A stretch of DNA of 64,000 nt from Diaminobutyricimonas sp. LJ205 (GTDB lineage: Bacteria; Actinomycetota; Actinomycetes; Actinomycetales; Microbacteriaceae). Made by a program: the position numbers and the translations under genes. The notes below the pieces were generated by a model. That model had not been told where the DNA came from, did not search any database, and worked only from the letters and a program-made list of their open reading frames with translations. How positions within the stretch are numbered: position 1 is the stretch's first letter; every line of letters begins with the position of its first letter. This document shows positions 45,662 to 54,284 of the stretch, piece after piece. The stretch is from NCBI RefSeq assembly GCF_009755725.1, contig NZ_CP046619.1, positions 124,001 through 188,000 of the forward strand, given 5' to 3'.

Positions 45662-46498
45662 TCAGGATGCCGGCCAGCCACAGTGCGCGGCCACGAAGTC
45701 GTACAGCTGACCCCTCACGTCGTCGGAGACCGGCACGTACATCAGGCCCTGGCCGTCGCCCAGGTTGAGCTCGACCGGGAACAGCGTGCCGCGCTTGTCC
45801 TCCGCGACCGCGTGCGGGTCGCAGCGCGTGGGCACGATGTCCAGCGTGATCGTGCGGGCGTCGGTCAGCTCGGTGTCGAACGGCCACGTCGAGGCGCCGC
45901 TCGACGGGTAGAGCAGGTTCGTTCCGCGCACGGCGAGCAGGGTGACGGGCTGGGTCGGTTCGAAGTCCAGGTCGAGCAGGGCCACCAGTTCCCCATCCCG
46001 GGTCTCGGTGCGGATCGCTGCTGCCGGTGTGATCGTGACGCGCTCGGCCACCCTGAGGTCGAAGCAGTCCTGGCGGAGCACCGAGGCGAGCACATCCAGC
46101 TCGTCGGCCGGGGTGACGTGCATGATCATGGCCTCGGGCGACTCGAGCGTCAGCGCGACCGTGACCGCGGCGCCCGAGTCGTCGCAATCCGGCGCGGGAA
46201 GGATTACCGGCAGGTCCCGTGCCCCGCCCGCGGGCACTCTCGAGCTGCCGCCCGACCACCGAGCAGGCTCGGACAGGCCGTCTGACTCGAGGGAAGCGGC
46301 ACCGATCGTGATCTCGCTGTCCCCGTCGTTCACCACCCGCAGCTGCAGGCGCCGGTCGGTGACGTCTGAGCGGAACTGGGCGAGCTGCACGCTCACGCCA
46401 TCGGCGGGGTTGTCGACGACGGCGGTGGTGCAGCCCGTCAATGCGAGCGGCAGAACGAGCGGGCAGGCGAGCAGCGCGACCAGGCGTGCCCGCGGCAT
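45662..46498 (-). CDS. putative lipoprotein of unknown function
   Basis: A 278-residue protein with a signal peptide ending in the lipobox LALTGC. The mature part is beta-rich: VQLAQFRSDVTDRRLQLRVVND resembles the start of an Ig-like fold, and a second half (ALLDLDFEPTQPVTLLAVRGTNLLY) repeats the style. Four cysteines in the mature part (DCDD, QDCF, TRCD, HCGW) may form two disulfides. It lies 3 bp downstream of a marR gene and is probably cotranscribed with it. No function can be assigned. Confidence 0.68.
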   Translation of the reverse strand: MPRARLVALLACPLVLPLALTGCTTAVVDNPADGVSVQLAQFRSDVTDRRLQLRVVNDGDSEITIGAASLESDGLSEPARWSGGSSRVPAGGARDLPVILPAPDCDDSGAAVTVALTLESPEAMIMHVTPADELDVLASVLRQDCFDLRVAERVTITPAAAIRTETRDGELVALLDLDFEPTQPVTLLAVRGTNLLYPSSGASTWPFDTELTDARTITLDIVPTRCDPHAVAEDKRGTLFPVELNLGDGQGLMYVPVSDDVRGQLYDFVAAHCGWPAS

Positions 46499-46501
46499 CC
46501 G

Positions 46502-46942
46502 TCAGCCCTCGCCGGCGATGCGCAGCTTGGTGCAGAGCGCGGTGAGCTGGAGCAGCTCGTCGTCGGTCAGCGCGCCACCGACGCGTCTGTTGATGGAGGC
46601 GGCGTGGCCGAGCGCCACTCGGTGGAACAGGTCATAGCCGTCGTCGGTGAGCGCCACGATGATGCCGCGGCCGTCGCCCGGGTCGGAGGCCTTGGTGACC
46701 AGCCCACGGCTGACGAGACGGTCGATCAGCCGGCTGACGCTTGGCTGCGTGAGCAGCAACACCCGGTTGAGATCGCGGATGCGCGTCCTGCGGTCAGGCT
46801 GGCGCGAGAGGTTGTAGAGCACGTCGTACTCGTTGAGGGAGAGATCGGCGGGAAACTCGCTGTTCAACTCGCGCAGCACAACCACCTGGGCGCGGAACAG
46901 CGCTTCCCAGGCATCAACGGCGATCGCGGAGTGGTCACTCAC
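46502..46942 (-). CDS. MarR family transcriptional regulator
   Basis: This 146-residue winged-helix protein has a recognition helix in LNRVLLLTQPSVSRLIDRLVSRGLV and the wing signature ASDPGDGRGIIVALTDDG. The residues DLSLNEYDVLYNLSRQP are the typical dimer/helix region. The upstream side has an 8-bp dyad (ATACGTAT, 46954-46961) that could be its operator. It is followed by the lipoprotein gene at 3 bp. Confidence 0.88.
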   Translation of the reverse strand: MSDHSAIAVDAWEALFRAQVVVLRELNSEFPADLSLNEYDVLYNLSRQPDRRTRIRDLNRVLLLTQPSVSRLIDRLVSRGLVTKASDPGDGRGIIVALTDDGYDLFHRVALGHAASINRRVGGALTDDELLQLTALCTKLRIAGEG

Positions 46943-47050
46943 GCGCCAAGTCTATACGTATGCAACGAGTGATGGAAAATCGAGATCCGCGGATCGAACT
47001 CGTCGAGATCTCGGCAGGCTCGATCCGCGGCCGCGGCGCTTAACGTGATT

Positions 47051-47084
47051 GAGGGCCGGTCGTTGAGGCTAACGACCGGCCCTC
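47051..47084. terminator. perfect hairpin, possible terminator
   Basis: GAGGGCCGGTCGTT (47051-47064) is perfectly complementary to AACGACCGGCCCTC (47071-47084), 6-base loop. No clear T-run follows on either strand, so it may be an RNA-processing or bidirectional stop element. It lies in the 304-bp gap between marR and the winged-helix gene. Confidence 0.5.
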
Positions 47085-47160
47085 TCCCTTGCACCAAGAG
47101 TGTCCTGCAATCACATTCCGCGGTAGCTGCCACAGCAAACAACTAACGCTCTATGAATAT

Positions 47161-47205
47161 ATAACGGTCCGGTAACGGCGTCTAGTTACCGAACCGTTAT
47201 TTTTC
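47161..47205. terminator. AT-flanked hairpin, probable terminator
   Basis: Arms at 47161-47176 and 47185-47200 are 16 bases (ATAACGGTCCGGTAAC on the left) with one G-U position and an 8-base loop; five T residues follow on the plus strand, and an A/T-rich stretch flanks the other side. It lies 42 bp past the stop of the minus-strand winged-helix gene, so it may stop transcription of that gene. Confidence 0.6.
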
Positions 47206-47246
47206 TGGAAGTTTCCTATGAGCGAGATCCGGGAACCCCGAACGGC

Positions 47247-47987
47247 TCAGAAGAAGTCGGGGCTCGGCGTGCTGGCGTACCGGATCGAGACATCCGCATG
47301 CCGGTCGAAACGGTATCCGGCGCCGCGGACGGTGCGCACGATGTCCTCGTAGGCGCCGAGCTTGGACCGCAGGCGGCGGACGTGCACGTCGATGGTGCGC
47401 TCGTTCGGAGCTTCGCCCTCGTCGCCGTCGCTCCAGAGCGCCTCGATCAGTTCGTGGCGTTCGATGGTGCGTCCCTCGCGCAGCACGAGGTACTGCAGCA
47501 GCTCGAACTCCTTGTAGGTGAGCGGGGCGGTTTCGCCGTCGAGCACGACGCGCTTGCGGGACAGGTCGACGATGACGCCCTCGGCGGGCTTCTCGGCGGC
47601 CTCCGGTTCGGTCGCCTGGCGGCGCTTCGCCAGCGCTGCGGGATCCTGCAGGGCCAAGCGCACCACGTCCACGTCGCGTCCACCGGCACCCTCCGGCGCG
47701 AGGGCGACGGCAGCGTGGGTCTCGGCGTCCGGAGCGAGGGCAGCGGTGAGCTTCTTCAGTGCGTCGACGATGGCGCCGAGGTCGGTGCCGGCAGCGGCAG
47801 CCTTCGCCTCATCGAGTCCGACATAGAGAACGAATCCGCGGGCTTCGGTGCCTTCGGGAACGGCGCGCAGGCGCGGCGCAGCGGTCTGCGGCGCAGTCGG
47901 CCGGGGTGCGGGCGCGGCAGTCTGGGCCGGCGCGGCCTGGACGGCGGGGGAGTAGGAGGGACGGGCGAGGTCAAGTGCGAGAGTCAT
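47247..47987 (-). CDS. orphan OmpR-type winged-helix regulator without receiver domain
   Basis: This 246-residue protein ends in an OmpR/PhoB winged helix (residues about 140-240): VIVDLSRKRVVLDGE, LTYKEFELLQYLVLREGRTI, NERTIDVHVRRLRSKL and RTVRGAGYRFD. There is no phospho-acceptor receiver domain. Instead a Pro/Ala-rich N-terminus (residues 1-50) leads to a domain of about 85 residues with FVLYVGLDEAKAAAAGTDLGAIVDALKKL that I do not recognise. No histidine kinase is adjacent. The ATG has a GAAGGAA 6 bases upstream. The leader and 300-bp gap upstream hold an inverted repeat. Confidence 0.82.
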   Translation of the reverse strand: MTLALDLARPSYSPAVQAAPAQTAAPAPRPTAPQTAAPRLRAVPEGTEARGFVLYVGLDEAKAAAAGTDLGAIVDALKKLTAALAPDAETHAAVALAPEGAGGRDVDVVRLALQDPAALAKRRQATEPEAAEKPAEGVIVDLSRKRVVLDGETAPLTYKEFELLQYLVLREGRTIERHELIEALWSDGDEGEAPNERTIDVHVRRLRSKLGAYEDIVRTVRGAGYRFDRHADVSIRYASTPSPDFF

Positions 47988-48288
47988 TACAGCGTTCCTT
48001 CAAAAGAAAGAGGAGGTGAAGGCCTCGTAATGAAGAGGGGAATTGCCTTCGGTGTTTTCGAGCGGTGCGGGGCGCGTCCTGTTATGAGAGGAACGAGCCC
48101 GGGAGTTCAGCCCACGCGATGGGTGGTGGAACTCGGCGATGGCGGCCTTTAGGCACACATTCGACAACACATGACATTGTTCGCGGGCATCATGATGCCA
48201 GCAGTCCCGTGAGCCTCAACCGAGGTCAGGGTGCGAACGTTGTCAGTCATGCGTGCAAGTTTCTTGCACGCACGCGGGAAAAGTCAAA
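47988..48288. other. 301-bp gene-free stretch with a 9-bp inverted repeat
   Basis: This stretch lies between the winged-helix gene start and the upp stop. GCGTGCAAG (48251-48259) and CTTGCACGC (48263-48271) form a perfect 9-bp hairpin with a TTT loop, 18 bp past the upp stop; it could be a terminator or an operator. The rest is presumably the promoter and leader of the regulator gene. A 40-codon plus-strand frame at 48030 has no ribosome site and I do not call it. Confidence 0.55.
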
Positions 48289-48921
48289 TCAGACGAGGCC
48301 GTAGAGGCGATCTCCGGCGTCGCCGAGGCCGGGCACGATGTACCCGTGCTCGTTCAGGCGCTCATCCAGCGCGCCGAGCACGATGGTGACCTCGCGGCCC
48401 TGCGTCGCGGCATCCACAGCGGCGAGCCCTTCTGGGGTGCCGAGCAGGCACACGGCCGTGACATCCACCGCCCCGCGCGCGAACAGATAGTCGATCGCCG
48501 CGATCAGCGAGCCGCCGGTGGCGAGCATCGGGTCGATCACGAAGCACTGCCGGTTCGACAGGTCGTCGGGCAGTCGCTCGGCGTAGGTCACCGGCTGCAA
48601 GGTCTCTTCATCGCGCACCAGGCCGAGGAAACCGACCTCCGCGGTCGGCAGCAGCCGGGTCATTCCTTCGAGCATGCCGAGCCCGGCACGGAGGATCGGC
48701 ACGACCAGCGGCCGCGGCGAGGCGATCTGCACCCCGGTGGTCGGGGCGACCGGGGTTTCGATGTCGACCGGGGCGACGCGCACATTGCGGGTGGCCTCGT
48801 AGGCGAGCAGGGTGACCAGCTCCTCGGTCAACTGCCGGAAAGTCGGCGATGGGGTGCGCTTGTCACGCAGCACCGTCAGCTTGTGGGTGACGAGAGGGTG
48901 GTCGGCTACGTGCACTCGCAT
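48289..48921 (-). CDS. upp: uracil phosphoribosyltransferase
   Basis: This 210-residue enzyme salvages uracil to UMP with PRPP. The PRPP loop is [20 protein letters not shown] and the uracil-binding C-terminus is [26 protein letters not shown] is the conserved N-terminal block. The ATG at 48921 ([15 protein letters not shown]) gives the normal length; the frame is open upstream but antisense to tadA. It is divergent from tadA. Confidence 0.95.
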   Translation of the reverse strand: MRVHVADHPLVTHKLTVLRDKRTPSPTFRQLTEELVTLLAYEATRNVRVAPVDIETPVAPTTGVQIASPRPLVVPILRAGLGMLEGMTRLLPTAEVGFLGLVRDEETLQPVTYAERLPDDLSNRQCFVIDPMLATGGSLIAAIDYLFARGAVDVTAVCLLGTPEGLAAVDAATQGREVTIVLGALDERLNEHGYIVPGLGDAGDRLYGLV

Positions 48922-48936
48922 AGGCTCAAGGCTAGT

Positions 48937-48941
48937 GGAGG
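48937..48941 (+). promoter_or_regulatory. ribosome-binding site deciding the tadA start
   Basis: GGAGG lies 5 bases before the GTG at 48947. In-frame GTGs at 48935 and 48941 either precede or overlap it, so 48947 is the best start. Confidence 0.6.
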
Positions 48942-48946
48942 TGCTG

Positions 48947-49399
48947 GTGGGGCGATACGACGAGTGGATGCTCGAGGCGGTCGCCGAGGCGCGTGCCGCA
49001 CTGGCGACGGGGGACGTTCCCGTCGCCGCGTTTGTGCTCGACGGCGAGGGGCGCCGTATCGGCGTCGGCCGCAATGAACGTGAACTTCTGCAGGACCCGA
49101 CCGCGCACGCCGAGGTCGTCGCGATCCGGCAGGCCGCGGCATCCGTCGGCGACTGGCACCTGACCGATGCCACCCTGGTCGTCACCCTCGAGCCGTGCGT
49201 GATGTGCGCCGGCGCGATCCTGTCCGCGCGGATCCCGCGGGTGGTCTTCGGTGCGTGGGACGAGAAGGCCGGCGCGGTCGGCAGCGTGCACGACCTGCTG
49301 CGTGACCGCCGCCTGCCGCACCGGGTTGAGGTGATCGCGGGCGTTCAGGCCGAGGCCTGCGCCGAACTGCTCGTCGAATTCTTCGAGCAGCGCCGCTGA
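48947..49399 (+). CDS. tadA: tRNA-specific adenosine deaminase
   Basis: This 150-residue zinc deaminase converts A34 to inosine in tRNA-Arg(ACG). [10 protein letters not shown] holds the zinc histidine and catalytic glutamate, and [10 protein letters not shown] the two zinc cysteines (HAE...PCxxC). [16 protein letters not shown] is the conserved substrate-contact region. The start is the GTG at 48947 ([11 protein letters not shown]) on the strength of the GGAGG at 48937. The tRNA-Arg(ACG) substrate is encoded at 37695 in this window. It ends abutting the zinc-ribbon gene. Confidence 0.93.
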   Translation: MGRYDEWMLEAVAEARAALATGDVPVAAFVLDGEGRRIGVGRNERELLQDPTAHAEVVAIRQAAASVGDWHLTDATLVVTLEPCVMCAGAILSARIPRVVFGAWDEKAGAVGSVHDLLRDRRLPHRVEVIAGVQAEACAELLVEFFEQRR

Positions 49400-49665
49400 T
49401 CAGTCGAACAGCTCGCTGAGCCAGTTTTCCTTCTTGCGCTTGCCGTAAGGCTGGCCGTACGAGCGGTCGCCGTAGCCGCGCTGGTTCCCGCGGTTGTCGA
49501 AGCCGGGGGCCGGCCGCGACGGAGCCGCCGGCATGCCGGCGCGTTCGATGATCTTGTCGAGTTCTCCGCGGTCGAGCCAGACGCCGCGACACTGCGGGCA
49601 GTAGTCGATCTCGACGCCCGAGCGCTCCGACATGGTCAGGGTGAGCCGTCAATGGGGCACTGCAT
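49400..49665 (-). pseudogene. TFIIB-type zinc-ribbon protein, frameshifted in the N-terminus
   Basis: An intact 77-residue frame starting at 49633 has the second half of a zf-TFIIB ribbon (EIDYCPQCRGVWLDRGELDKIIE) but only one cysteine pair. Upstream, at 49665, a better start (AAAGG ribosome site, MQCPIDGSP) supplies the first cysteine region; it runs into TGA at 49636-49638. One missing C in the CCC run at 49639-49641 would restore MQCPIDGSPLTMSERSG, joining the two. So the native protein is about 88 residues and the lesion is a single-base deletion, real or a sequencing error. The tail is rich in G, R, Y and Q. Confidence 0.72.
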
Positions 49666-49723
49666 ATTGAGGAACCTTTCGTCGCCTTGACGCTATTGCG
49701 GCAAGGTTGGAGGAATCTGACGG

Positions 49724-50686
49724 TCAGTCGGCCGCGCGGATCACAATCGCATCCGTGGACGGATGCTCGTCGGGGTTGCCACGGTACACGTCGGGCTCGA
49801 TGTAAATCACACGGGCCACCGGGACGGCCGCGCGGATGGTCTTCTCCACCTCGTCGATCGCTGCCGCGACCTGGCCAAGTTTGTCGGTGCGCGGGAACGC
49901 GATCTTCGCGGCCACCAGCAGCTCGTCCGGCCCGAGGTAGAGCGTCTTCATGTGGATGAGGGCCTCGACCGAGGAGTGCCCGTTGATCGCGTCGCGGATG
50001 CGGTTGACGTCGTCGGGACGGGCGCCTTCGCCGACCACCAGGCTCTGCGTTTCGACGCCGAGCACGAGTGCGACGACGATGAGGAGTGCACCGATCGCGA
50101 GGGTGCCGAGAGCGTCGAACAGCGGGTTTCCGGTGAGGATGGTCAGCCCGACGCCGATCAGCGCGAAGACCAGGCCGAGCAGGGCGGCGATGTCCTCGAG
50201 CAGCACGACGGGCAGCTCGGGCGACTTGGCGTGCCGCACGAATTCGGTCCAGCTGCCCTTGCCCTTGTGCGGCAGCGACTCCTTGACCGCGGTGCGCAGC
50301 GAGAACGACTCGAGCACGATCGCGATGACCAGGACGAGCACCGGCAACCAAGGCACTTCAAGCTCGTGCGGGTGGGTGAGCTTGTCGATGCCCTCGTAGA
50401 TCGAGAACATGCCACCGACGCTGAACAGCACGATCGACACCACGAACGCCCACAGGTAGCGTTCGCGGCCGTACCCGAAGGGATGCTCGGCATCGGCCTG
50501 TTTCTTCGCGCGCCGGCCGCCGAGCAGCAGCAGCAGCTGGTTGCCGGCATCCGCGACCGAGTGCACCGACTCGGCGAGCATTGAACTGGATCCCGAGAAC
50601 GCCCAGGCGATGAACTTCGTGATTGCGATTCCGGTGTTCGCGAGTAGTGCCGCGATGACTGCCTTAGTTCCGCCGCTAGCGCTCAT
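49724..50686 (-). CDS. cation diffusion facilitator family transporter
   Basis: This 320-residue divalent-metal/proton antiporter (Zn, Fe, Mn or Co) has six helices; SSSMLAESVHSVADAGNQLLLL carries the metal-site residues of helix 2 (S, D) and VVLLEDIAALLGLVFALIGVG those of helix 5 (E, D). The HPFGYGRERYLWAF loop after helix 2 is typical of the SLC30A9-like branch. The C-terminal cytoplasmic domain (about 90 residues) follows. I chose the ATG at 50686, preceded by GAGGG; an ATG at 50695 lacks this. It is divergent from proC with 23 bp between. Confidence 0.9.
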   Translation of the reverse strand: MSASGGTKAVIAALLANTGIAITKFIAWAFSGSSSMLAESVHSVADAGNQLLLLLGGRRAKKQADAEHPFGYGRERYLWAFVVSIVLFSVGGMFSIYEGIDKLTHPHELEVPWLPVLVLVIAIVLESFSLRTAVKESLPHKGKGSWTEFVRHAKSPELPVVLLEDIAALLGLVFALIGVGLTILTGNPLFDALGTLAIGALLIVVALVLGVETQSLVVGEGARPDDVNRIRDAINGHSSVEALIHMKTLYLGPDELLVAAKIAFPRTDKLGQVAAAIDEVEKTIRAAVPVARVIYIEPDVYRGNPDEHPSTDAIVIRAAD

Positions 50687-50709
50687 AACCCTCATCTTAG
50701 AATGGCGCG

Positions 50710-51543
50710 ATGAGCGTCGAACTGCCTGCCATTGCCATCCTTGGAACCGGTTCGATGGGAGGCGCCATCCTGTCCGGGCTGTTGAAACCCGGCGTGAACG
50801 TGAGTGGCGGCATCCGCGTCACCAATCGCACCGCGGTCAAAGCGGATGCACTGCGATCAGATGCGGTGACCAGCTACGCCACCGAGGTGGAACCCAGGGC
50901 GAACCATCTCGCGGTCGCCGGCGCGAAGCTCGTGGTGCTCGGCGTCAAGCCGGGCATGGTGCCCGACCTGCTACGCGAGGTGGGTCCGTCGCTCGATGCA
51001 GGAGCCGTCGTGGTCAGTGTCGCGGCCGGTGTGCCCATCGCCGCGATGGAGGCAATCGTGCCTGGCGCCGTGCTGCGGGCGATGCCGAACACGCCCGCGG
51101 TCGTCGGGCGCGCGGTCACCGGGTTGGCGGCGGGAACCAGGTCGACGGATGCCGAGCTCGACCTTGCCCGGACCTTGTTCGAGACCGTGGGATCAGTGCT
51201 GGTCGTGCCCGAGGAGCAGATCGACGCGTTGGGCACGATCTCGGGATCGGGTCCGGCCTACGTGTTCTACCTGATCGAGCAGCTCACGAAGACGGCGGTC
51301 GACCTTGGCTTCACGGCCGAGCAGGCCGCGACCATGGTGGGGGACACCTTCCTCGGCGCCGCCGAGCTGCTGCGGCACACCGGGGAGGACCCGGCCGAGT
51401 TGCGCCGCCGGGTGACCAGTCCGAAGGGCACCACCGAGCGGGCCGTCGCCGTGCTCGAGCAGGGCGGCCTCAAGGAGCTGTTCGACCGGGCCACTGCCGC
51501 CGCCCTCGCCCGGACGAAGGAACTGGCCGCCGAGGCTGGGTAG
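50710..51543 (+). CDS. proC: pyrroline-5-carboxylate reductase
   Basis: This 277-residue enzyme makes proline from pyrroline-5-carboxylate with NAD(P)H. The Rossmann loop is AILGTGSMGGAILSGLL, VLGVKPG follows, then RAMPNTPAVVGRAVTGLAAG and SGSGPAYVFYLIEQL, all signature blocks of ProC; the ending RRRVTSPKGTTERAVAVLEQGGL is equally diagnostic. It lies divergent from the CDF gene and converges on ktrA. Confidence 0.96.
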   Translation: MSVELPAIAILGTGSMGGAILSGLLKPGVNVSGGIRVTNRTAVKADALRSDAVTSYATEVEPRANHLAVAGAKLVVLGVKPGMVPDLLREVGPSLDAGAVVVSVAAGVPIAAMEAIVPGAVLRAMPNTPAVVGRAVTGLAAGTRSTDAELDLARTLFETVGSVLVVPEEQIDALGTISGSGPAYVFYLIEQLTKTAVDLGFTAEQAATMVGDTFLGAAELLRHTGEDPAELRRRVTSPKGTTERAVAVLEQGGLKELFDRATAAALARTKELAAEAG

Positions 51544-51560
51544 CCGCTGGTTGGGGAGCT

Positions 51561-52232
51561 CTACGCCTGCAGGGTGGCGAACTTCTCGATGTCGCCGCTG
51601 CGGCCGGACACGATGATCAGGTCGTGGCTGGAGACCACAGTCTCCGGCGTCGCATAGGTGAATTCCTTGCCGGGAGACTTCACGCCGACGACGCTGATGC
51701 CGTACTTCTTGCGCACCTGCGACTCGGCCAGTGACAGGCCGCGCACGTTCTTCGGCGGGTACATCTTGACCAGGGCGAACTCATCATCGAACTCGATGAA
51801 GTCCAGCATCCGGCCGGACACCAGGTGCGCCACGCGCTCGCCGGCTTCGGCTTCGGGGTAGATGACGTGGTTCGCGCCGATCCGGGCGAGGATCTTGCCG
51901 TGCGACTGGCTGATCGCCTTGGCCCAGATCTGCGGGATCTTGAGATCGACGAGGTTCGCGGTGATCAGCACGCTCGCCTCGATCGCCGAGGCGGTCGCGA
52001 CGACCGCGATCGAGAAGTCCTGAGCGCCGATCTGCCGGAGCGCGTCAATGCTTCTGGCATCGGCCTGCACCGCGTGGGTGACCCGCTCCGACCACTTCTG
52101 CACAAGCGCGGCATCCGCGTCAACGGCCAGCACCTCGCGGCCGAGCCGGTCAAGCTGACCAGCGGTTGCGGCGCCGAACCGGCCGAGGCCGATCACCAGC
52201 ACGGGCGCGTCGTGCGCGATTCTCTCAACCAA
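51561..52232 (-). CDS. ktrA: potassium uptake regulatory subunit KtrA/TrkA type
   Basis: This protein of about 223 residues has an RCK-N Rossmann domain (VLVIGLGRFGAATAGQLDRLG, VDADAALVQKWSERVTHAV, nucleotide-binding) and an RCK-C domain (residues about 140-220). It gates the KtrB channel subunit in response to ATP/ADP or NAD. The start is the TTG at 52232, overlapping the ktrB stop by 8 bp and giving the usual length; the open frame upstream is inside ktrB. Ktr and Trk names are used interchangeably for this branch. Confidence 0.9.
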   Translation of the reverse strand: MVERIAHDAPVLVIGLGRFGAATAGQLDRLGREVLAVDADAALVQKWSERVTHAVQADARSIDALRQIGAQDFSIAVVATASAIEASVLITANLVDLKIPQIWAKAISQSHGKILARIGANHVIYPEAEAGERVAHLVSGRMLDFIEFDDEFALVKMYPPKNVRGLSLAESQVRKKYGISVVGVKSPGKEFTYATPETVVSSHDLIIVSGRSGDIEKFATLQA

Positions 52233-53670
52233 CGATGGGCCTTTCTTCGGCTCGGGTGAACAACTGACGGCGCTGGCTCGCGGCAAGCGCTGCGGCGAGG
52301 GTCACTGTACCAACGCGGCCCGCCCACATCGTCGCGGCAAGAATGAGCTGCGCGCTGTCGGGTGCTTCTGCGGTGAAGCCAGTCGACAGGCCGCAGGTGG
52401 CGAACGCCGAGATGACATCGAACAGCACGAAATCGAGGCGCTCGCCGGTGATGTGCATGAGCGCAATCGACGCGCTGGCCACGATGGTCGCCCCCCACAG
52501 GACGACGCTCACCGACAGCCGCAGCACGTCGACCGGAATCCGCCGTTCGAATGCCTGCATGTCGCGGTCGCCACGGGCTTCCGCCAGCGCGGCGAGGAAC
52601 AGCACCGCCAGGGTGGTCACCTTGATGCCACCTGCCGTGGACGCCGAGCCGCCGCCGACGAACATCAGCATGTCCGTCACCAGCAGCGTGGAGCCGTTCA
52701 TTTCCGCAATATCGATGGTCGCGAATCCGCCCGATCTGGTCATGATCGACATGAACACCGCGGTCATCGGAGCCGCGGCGCCGTCGTGCTGCCCAAGCGT
52801 GGCCGCGTTGTTGAACTCGAGTACCCAGATCGCGATGGCGCCCAGGAACATCAGCGCGATCGTCGTGACCAGGGTGAGCTTGACGTGCAGTGACCAGCGC
52901 CGCGGGTTCCGCCAGCCGCGCGCCAGCGCGAAGATCACCGGGAAGCCGATGGCACCGAGAAAGACGCCGATCGCGATCGCGGTCAGCATCCACGGATCGG
53001 TCGCGTACGGCGCGATGCCCTCGGGCGTGGGCATGAAGCCCGTGTTGGTGAACGCCGACGTGGCGATGTAGAAGCCCTCCCAGAGAGCCGTCCACGGATC
53101 CGCGCCCGCCACCATCAGACGGGGTGCGATCAAAAGGGTGACTCCGGCTTCGATGATCAACGCGCTCACCGCGACGGTGGCCAGCAGGCTGCCGATATCG
53201 CCGAGGCGGATTGCCTGGGACTCGACGACTGGCCCGTGATGGATGCGCAGCGGGTTGCTGTCGCTCGCTGCCATCAATTTCTGCCGCAGCCCGAGTCGGC
53301 GCGAGACCACCAGGCCCATGATGCTCGCCAGCGTCAGCACGCCGATGCCGCCGATGTTCATGCCGAGCAGGATGACGACGTTGCCGAAGCCCGACCAGTG
53401 CGTGCCCATGTCCACGGTGGACAGGCCGGTCACGCAAATCGTTGACACGGCGGTGAAGAGAGCGTCGGTGAGCGGAGTGGCGCTGCGATCCCTGGTCGCG
53501 ATCGGCAGCGACAGCAGCACCGTCCAGATCAGGATCAAGGAGGTGAAGACGAGGATCGCGAACCGGGACGGCGAAGATTCGGTGATTCGGTCGACGACGT
53601 CGCGCAGACGCCCGAGCGCGGTGCGGGGTTCACCGCGGGTAAACCCCCGACGGTCTACGCTCGCGCGCAT
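52225..53670 (-). CDS. ktrB: potassium uptake membrane subunit KtrB/TrkH type
   Basis: A 481-residue transporter with the four-fold M-P-M repeat of the SKT superfamily. Selectivity-filter-like segments are visible: STICVTGLSTVDMGTHW (loop 1), TSAFTNTGFMP (loop 2), FMSIMTRSGGFATID (loop 3) and SAFATCGLSTGFT (loop 4), each with the conserved glycine. It imports K+ with Na+ coupling. The gene precedes ktrA in a two-gene operon and its start at 53670 is divergent from the ArsR gene (69 bp). Confidence 0.93.
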   Translation of the reverse strand: MRASVDRRGFTRGEPRTALGRLRDVVDRITESSPSRFAILVFTSLILIWTVLLSLPIATRDRSATPLTDALFTAVSTICVTGLSTVDMGTHWSGFGNVVILLGMNIGGIGVLTLASIMGLVVSRRLGLRQKLMAASDSNPLRIHHGPVVESQAIRLGDIGSLLATVAVSALIIEAGVTLLIAPRLMVAGADPWTALWEGFYIATSAFTNTGFMPTPEGIAPYATDPWMLTAIAIGVFLGAIGFPVIFALARGWRNPRRWSLHVKLTLVTTIALMFLGAIAIWVLEFNNAATLGQHDGAAAPMTAVFMSIMTRSGGFATIDIAEMNGSTLLVTDMLMFVGGGSASTAGGIKVTTLAVLFLAALAEARGDRDMQAFERRIPVDVLRLSVSVVLWGATIVASASIALMHITGERLDFVLFDVISAFATCGLSTGFTAEAPDSAQLILAATMWAGRVGTVTLAAALAASQRRQLFTRAEERPIVG

Positions 53671-53739
53671 GGTTCAACCCCCAACTATTGGTGACAGCGT
53701 GTCATGGTACTCCTCGTGGGTGCTGGCTACCCTGTTGGG

Positions 53740-54198
53740 ATGGCCGACATCTTCGACGTGGTTGCCGACGCGACTAGACGTGATCTTCTGCAAGCCCTCC
53801 GCGAGCGTTACACCTCGCCCGACTCGGCGACCGGAGAGATCAGCGTTGGCGAACTCGTGGAGCGACTGGGGGTCAGTCAGCCGACCGTCTCCAAGCACCT
53901 GAAGGTGCTCCGCGAGCACGGCATGGTCACCGTCCGGGACCACGGTCAGCACCGGTACTACCGGCTGGAAGTCTCACCGCTCGAGGAACTCGAGGACTGG
54001 CTCATCCCGTTCCTCAGCGCCGATTGGGATGGCAACGCTTCGGCCGCCTACGCAGCCTGGGCCGGCACCGAAGTGGGCAGCAATATCGGCCGGGTCACGG
54101 CGGACGGTCTGCACCAGGCGCGGACCGCGATTCACGACGCTCAGGAGCAGGTCAGCAGGCGTATTCCCTGGCTGAAGAAGAAGCCCACAGGGGAGTAG
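53740..54198 (+). CDS. ArsR-type winged-helix regulator
   Basis: This 152-residue protein starts at the ATG at 53740 (MADIFDVVADATRRDLLQAL) and has an ArsR helix-turn-helix (ISVGELVERLGVSQPTVSKHLKVLREHGMVTVRDHGQHRYYRLE, residues about 29-72). No cysteine metal-binding motif is present, so it is not a classic metalloregulator. A C-terminal region of about 65 residues (WLIPFLSADWDGNASAAYAAW) is found in actinobacterial relatives. It is divergent from ktrB and might regulate it (inference). Confidence 0.85.
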   Translation: MADIFDVVADATRRDLLQALRERYTSPDSATGEISVGELVERLGVSQPTVSKHLKVLREHGMVTVRDHGQHRYYRLEVSPLEELEDWLIPFLSADWDGNASAAYAAWAGTEVGSNIGRVTADGLHQARTAIHDAQEQVSRRIPWLKKKPTGE

Positions 54199-54284
54199 AC
54201 GACGAGTCACTCCAGCCCCTATTGTTGCGATCAGACACTCCAGTCACACCCGTAACGAGTGTTCCAAACAGCAAAGGGAAGACG

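Noticed and set aside
48030-48152. 40-codon plus-strand frame upstream of the winged-helix gene
   Set aside because: No ribosome site, no recognisable product, and it is antisense to the leader of the regulator gene.
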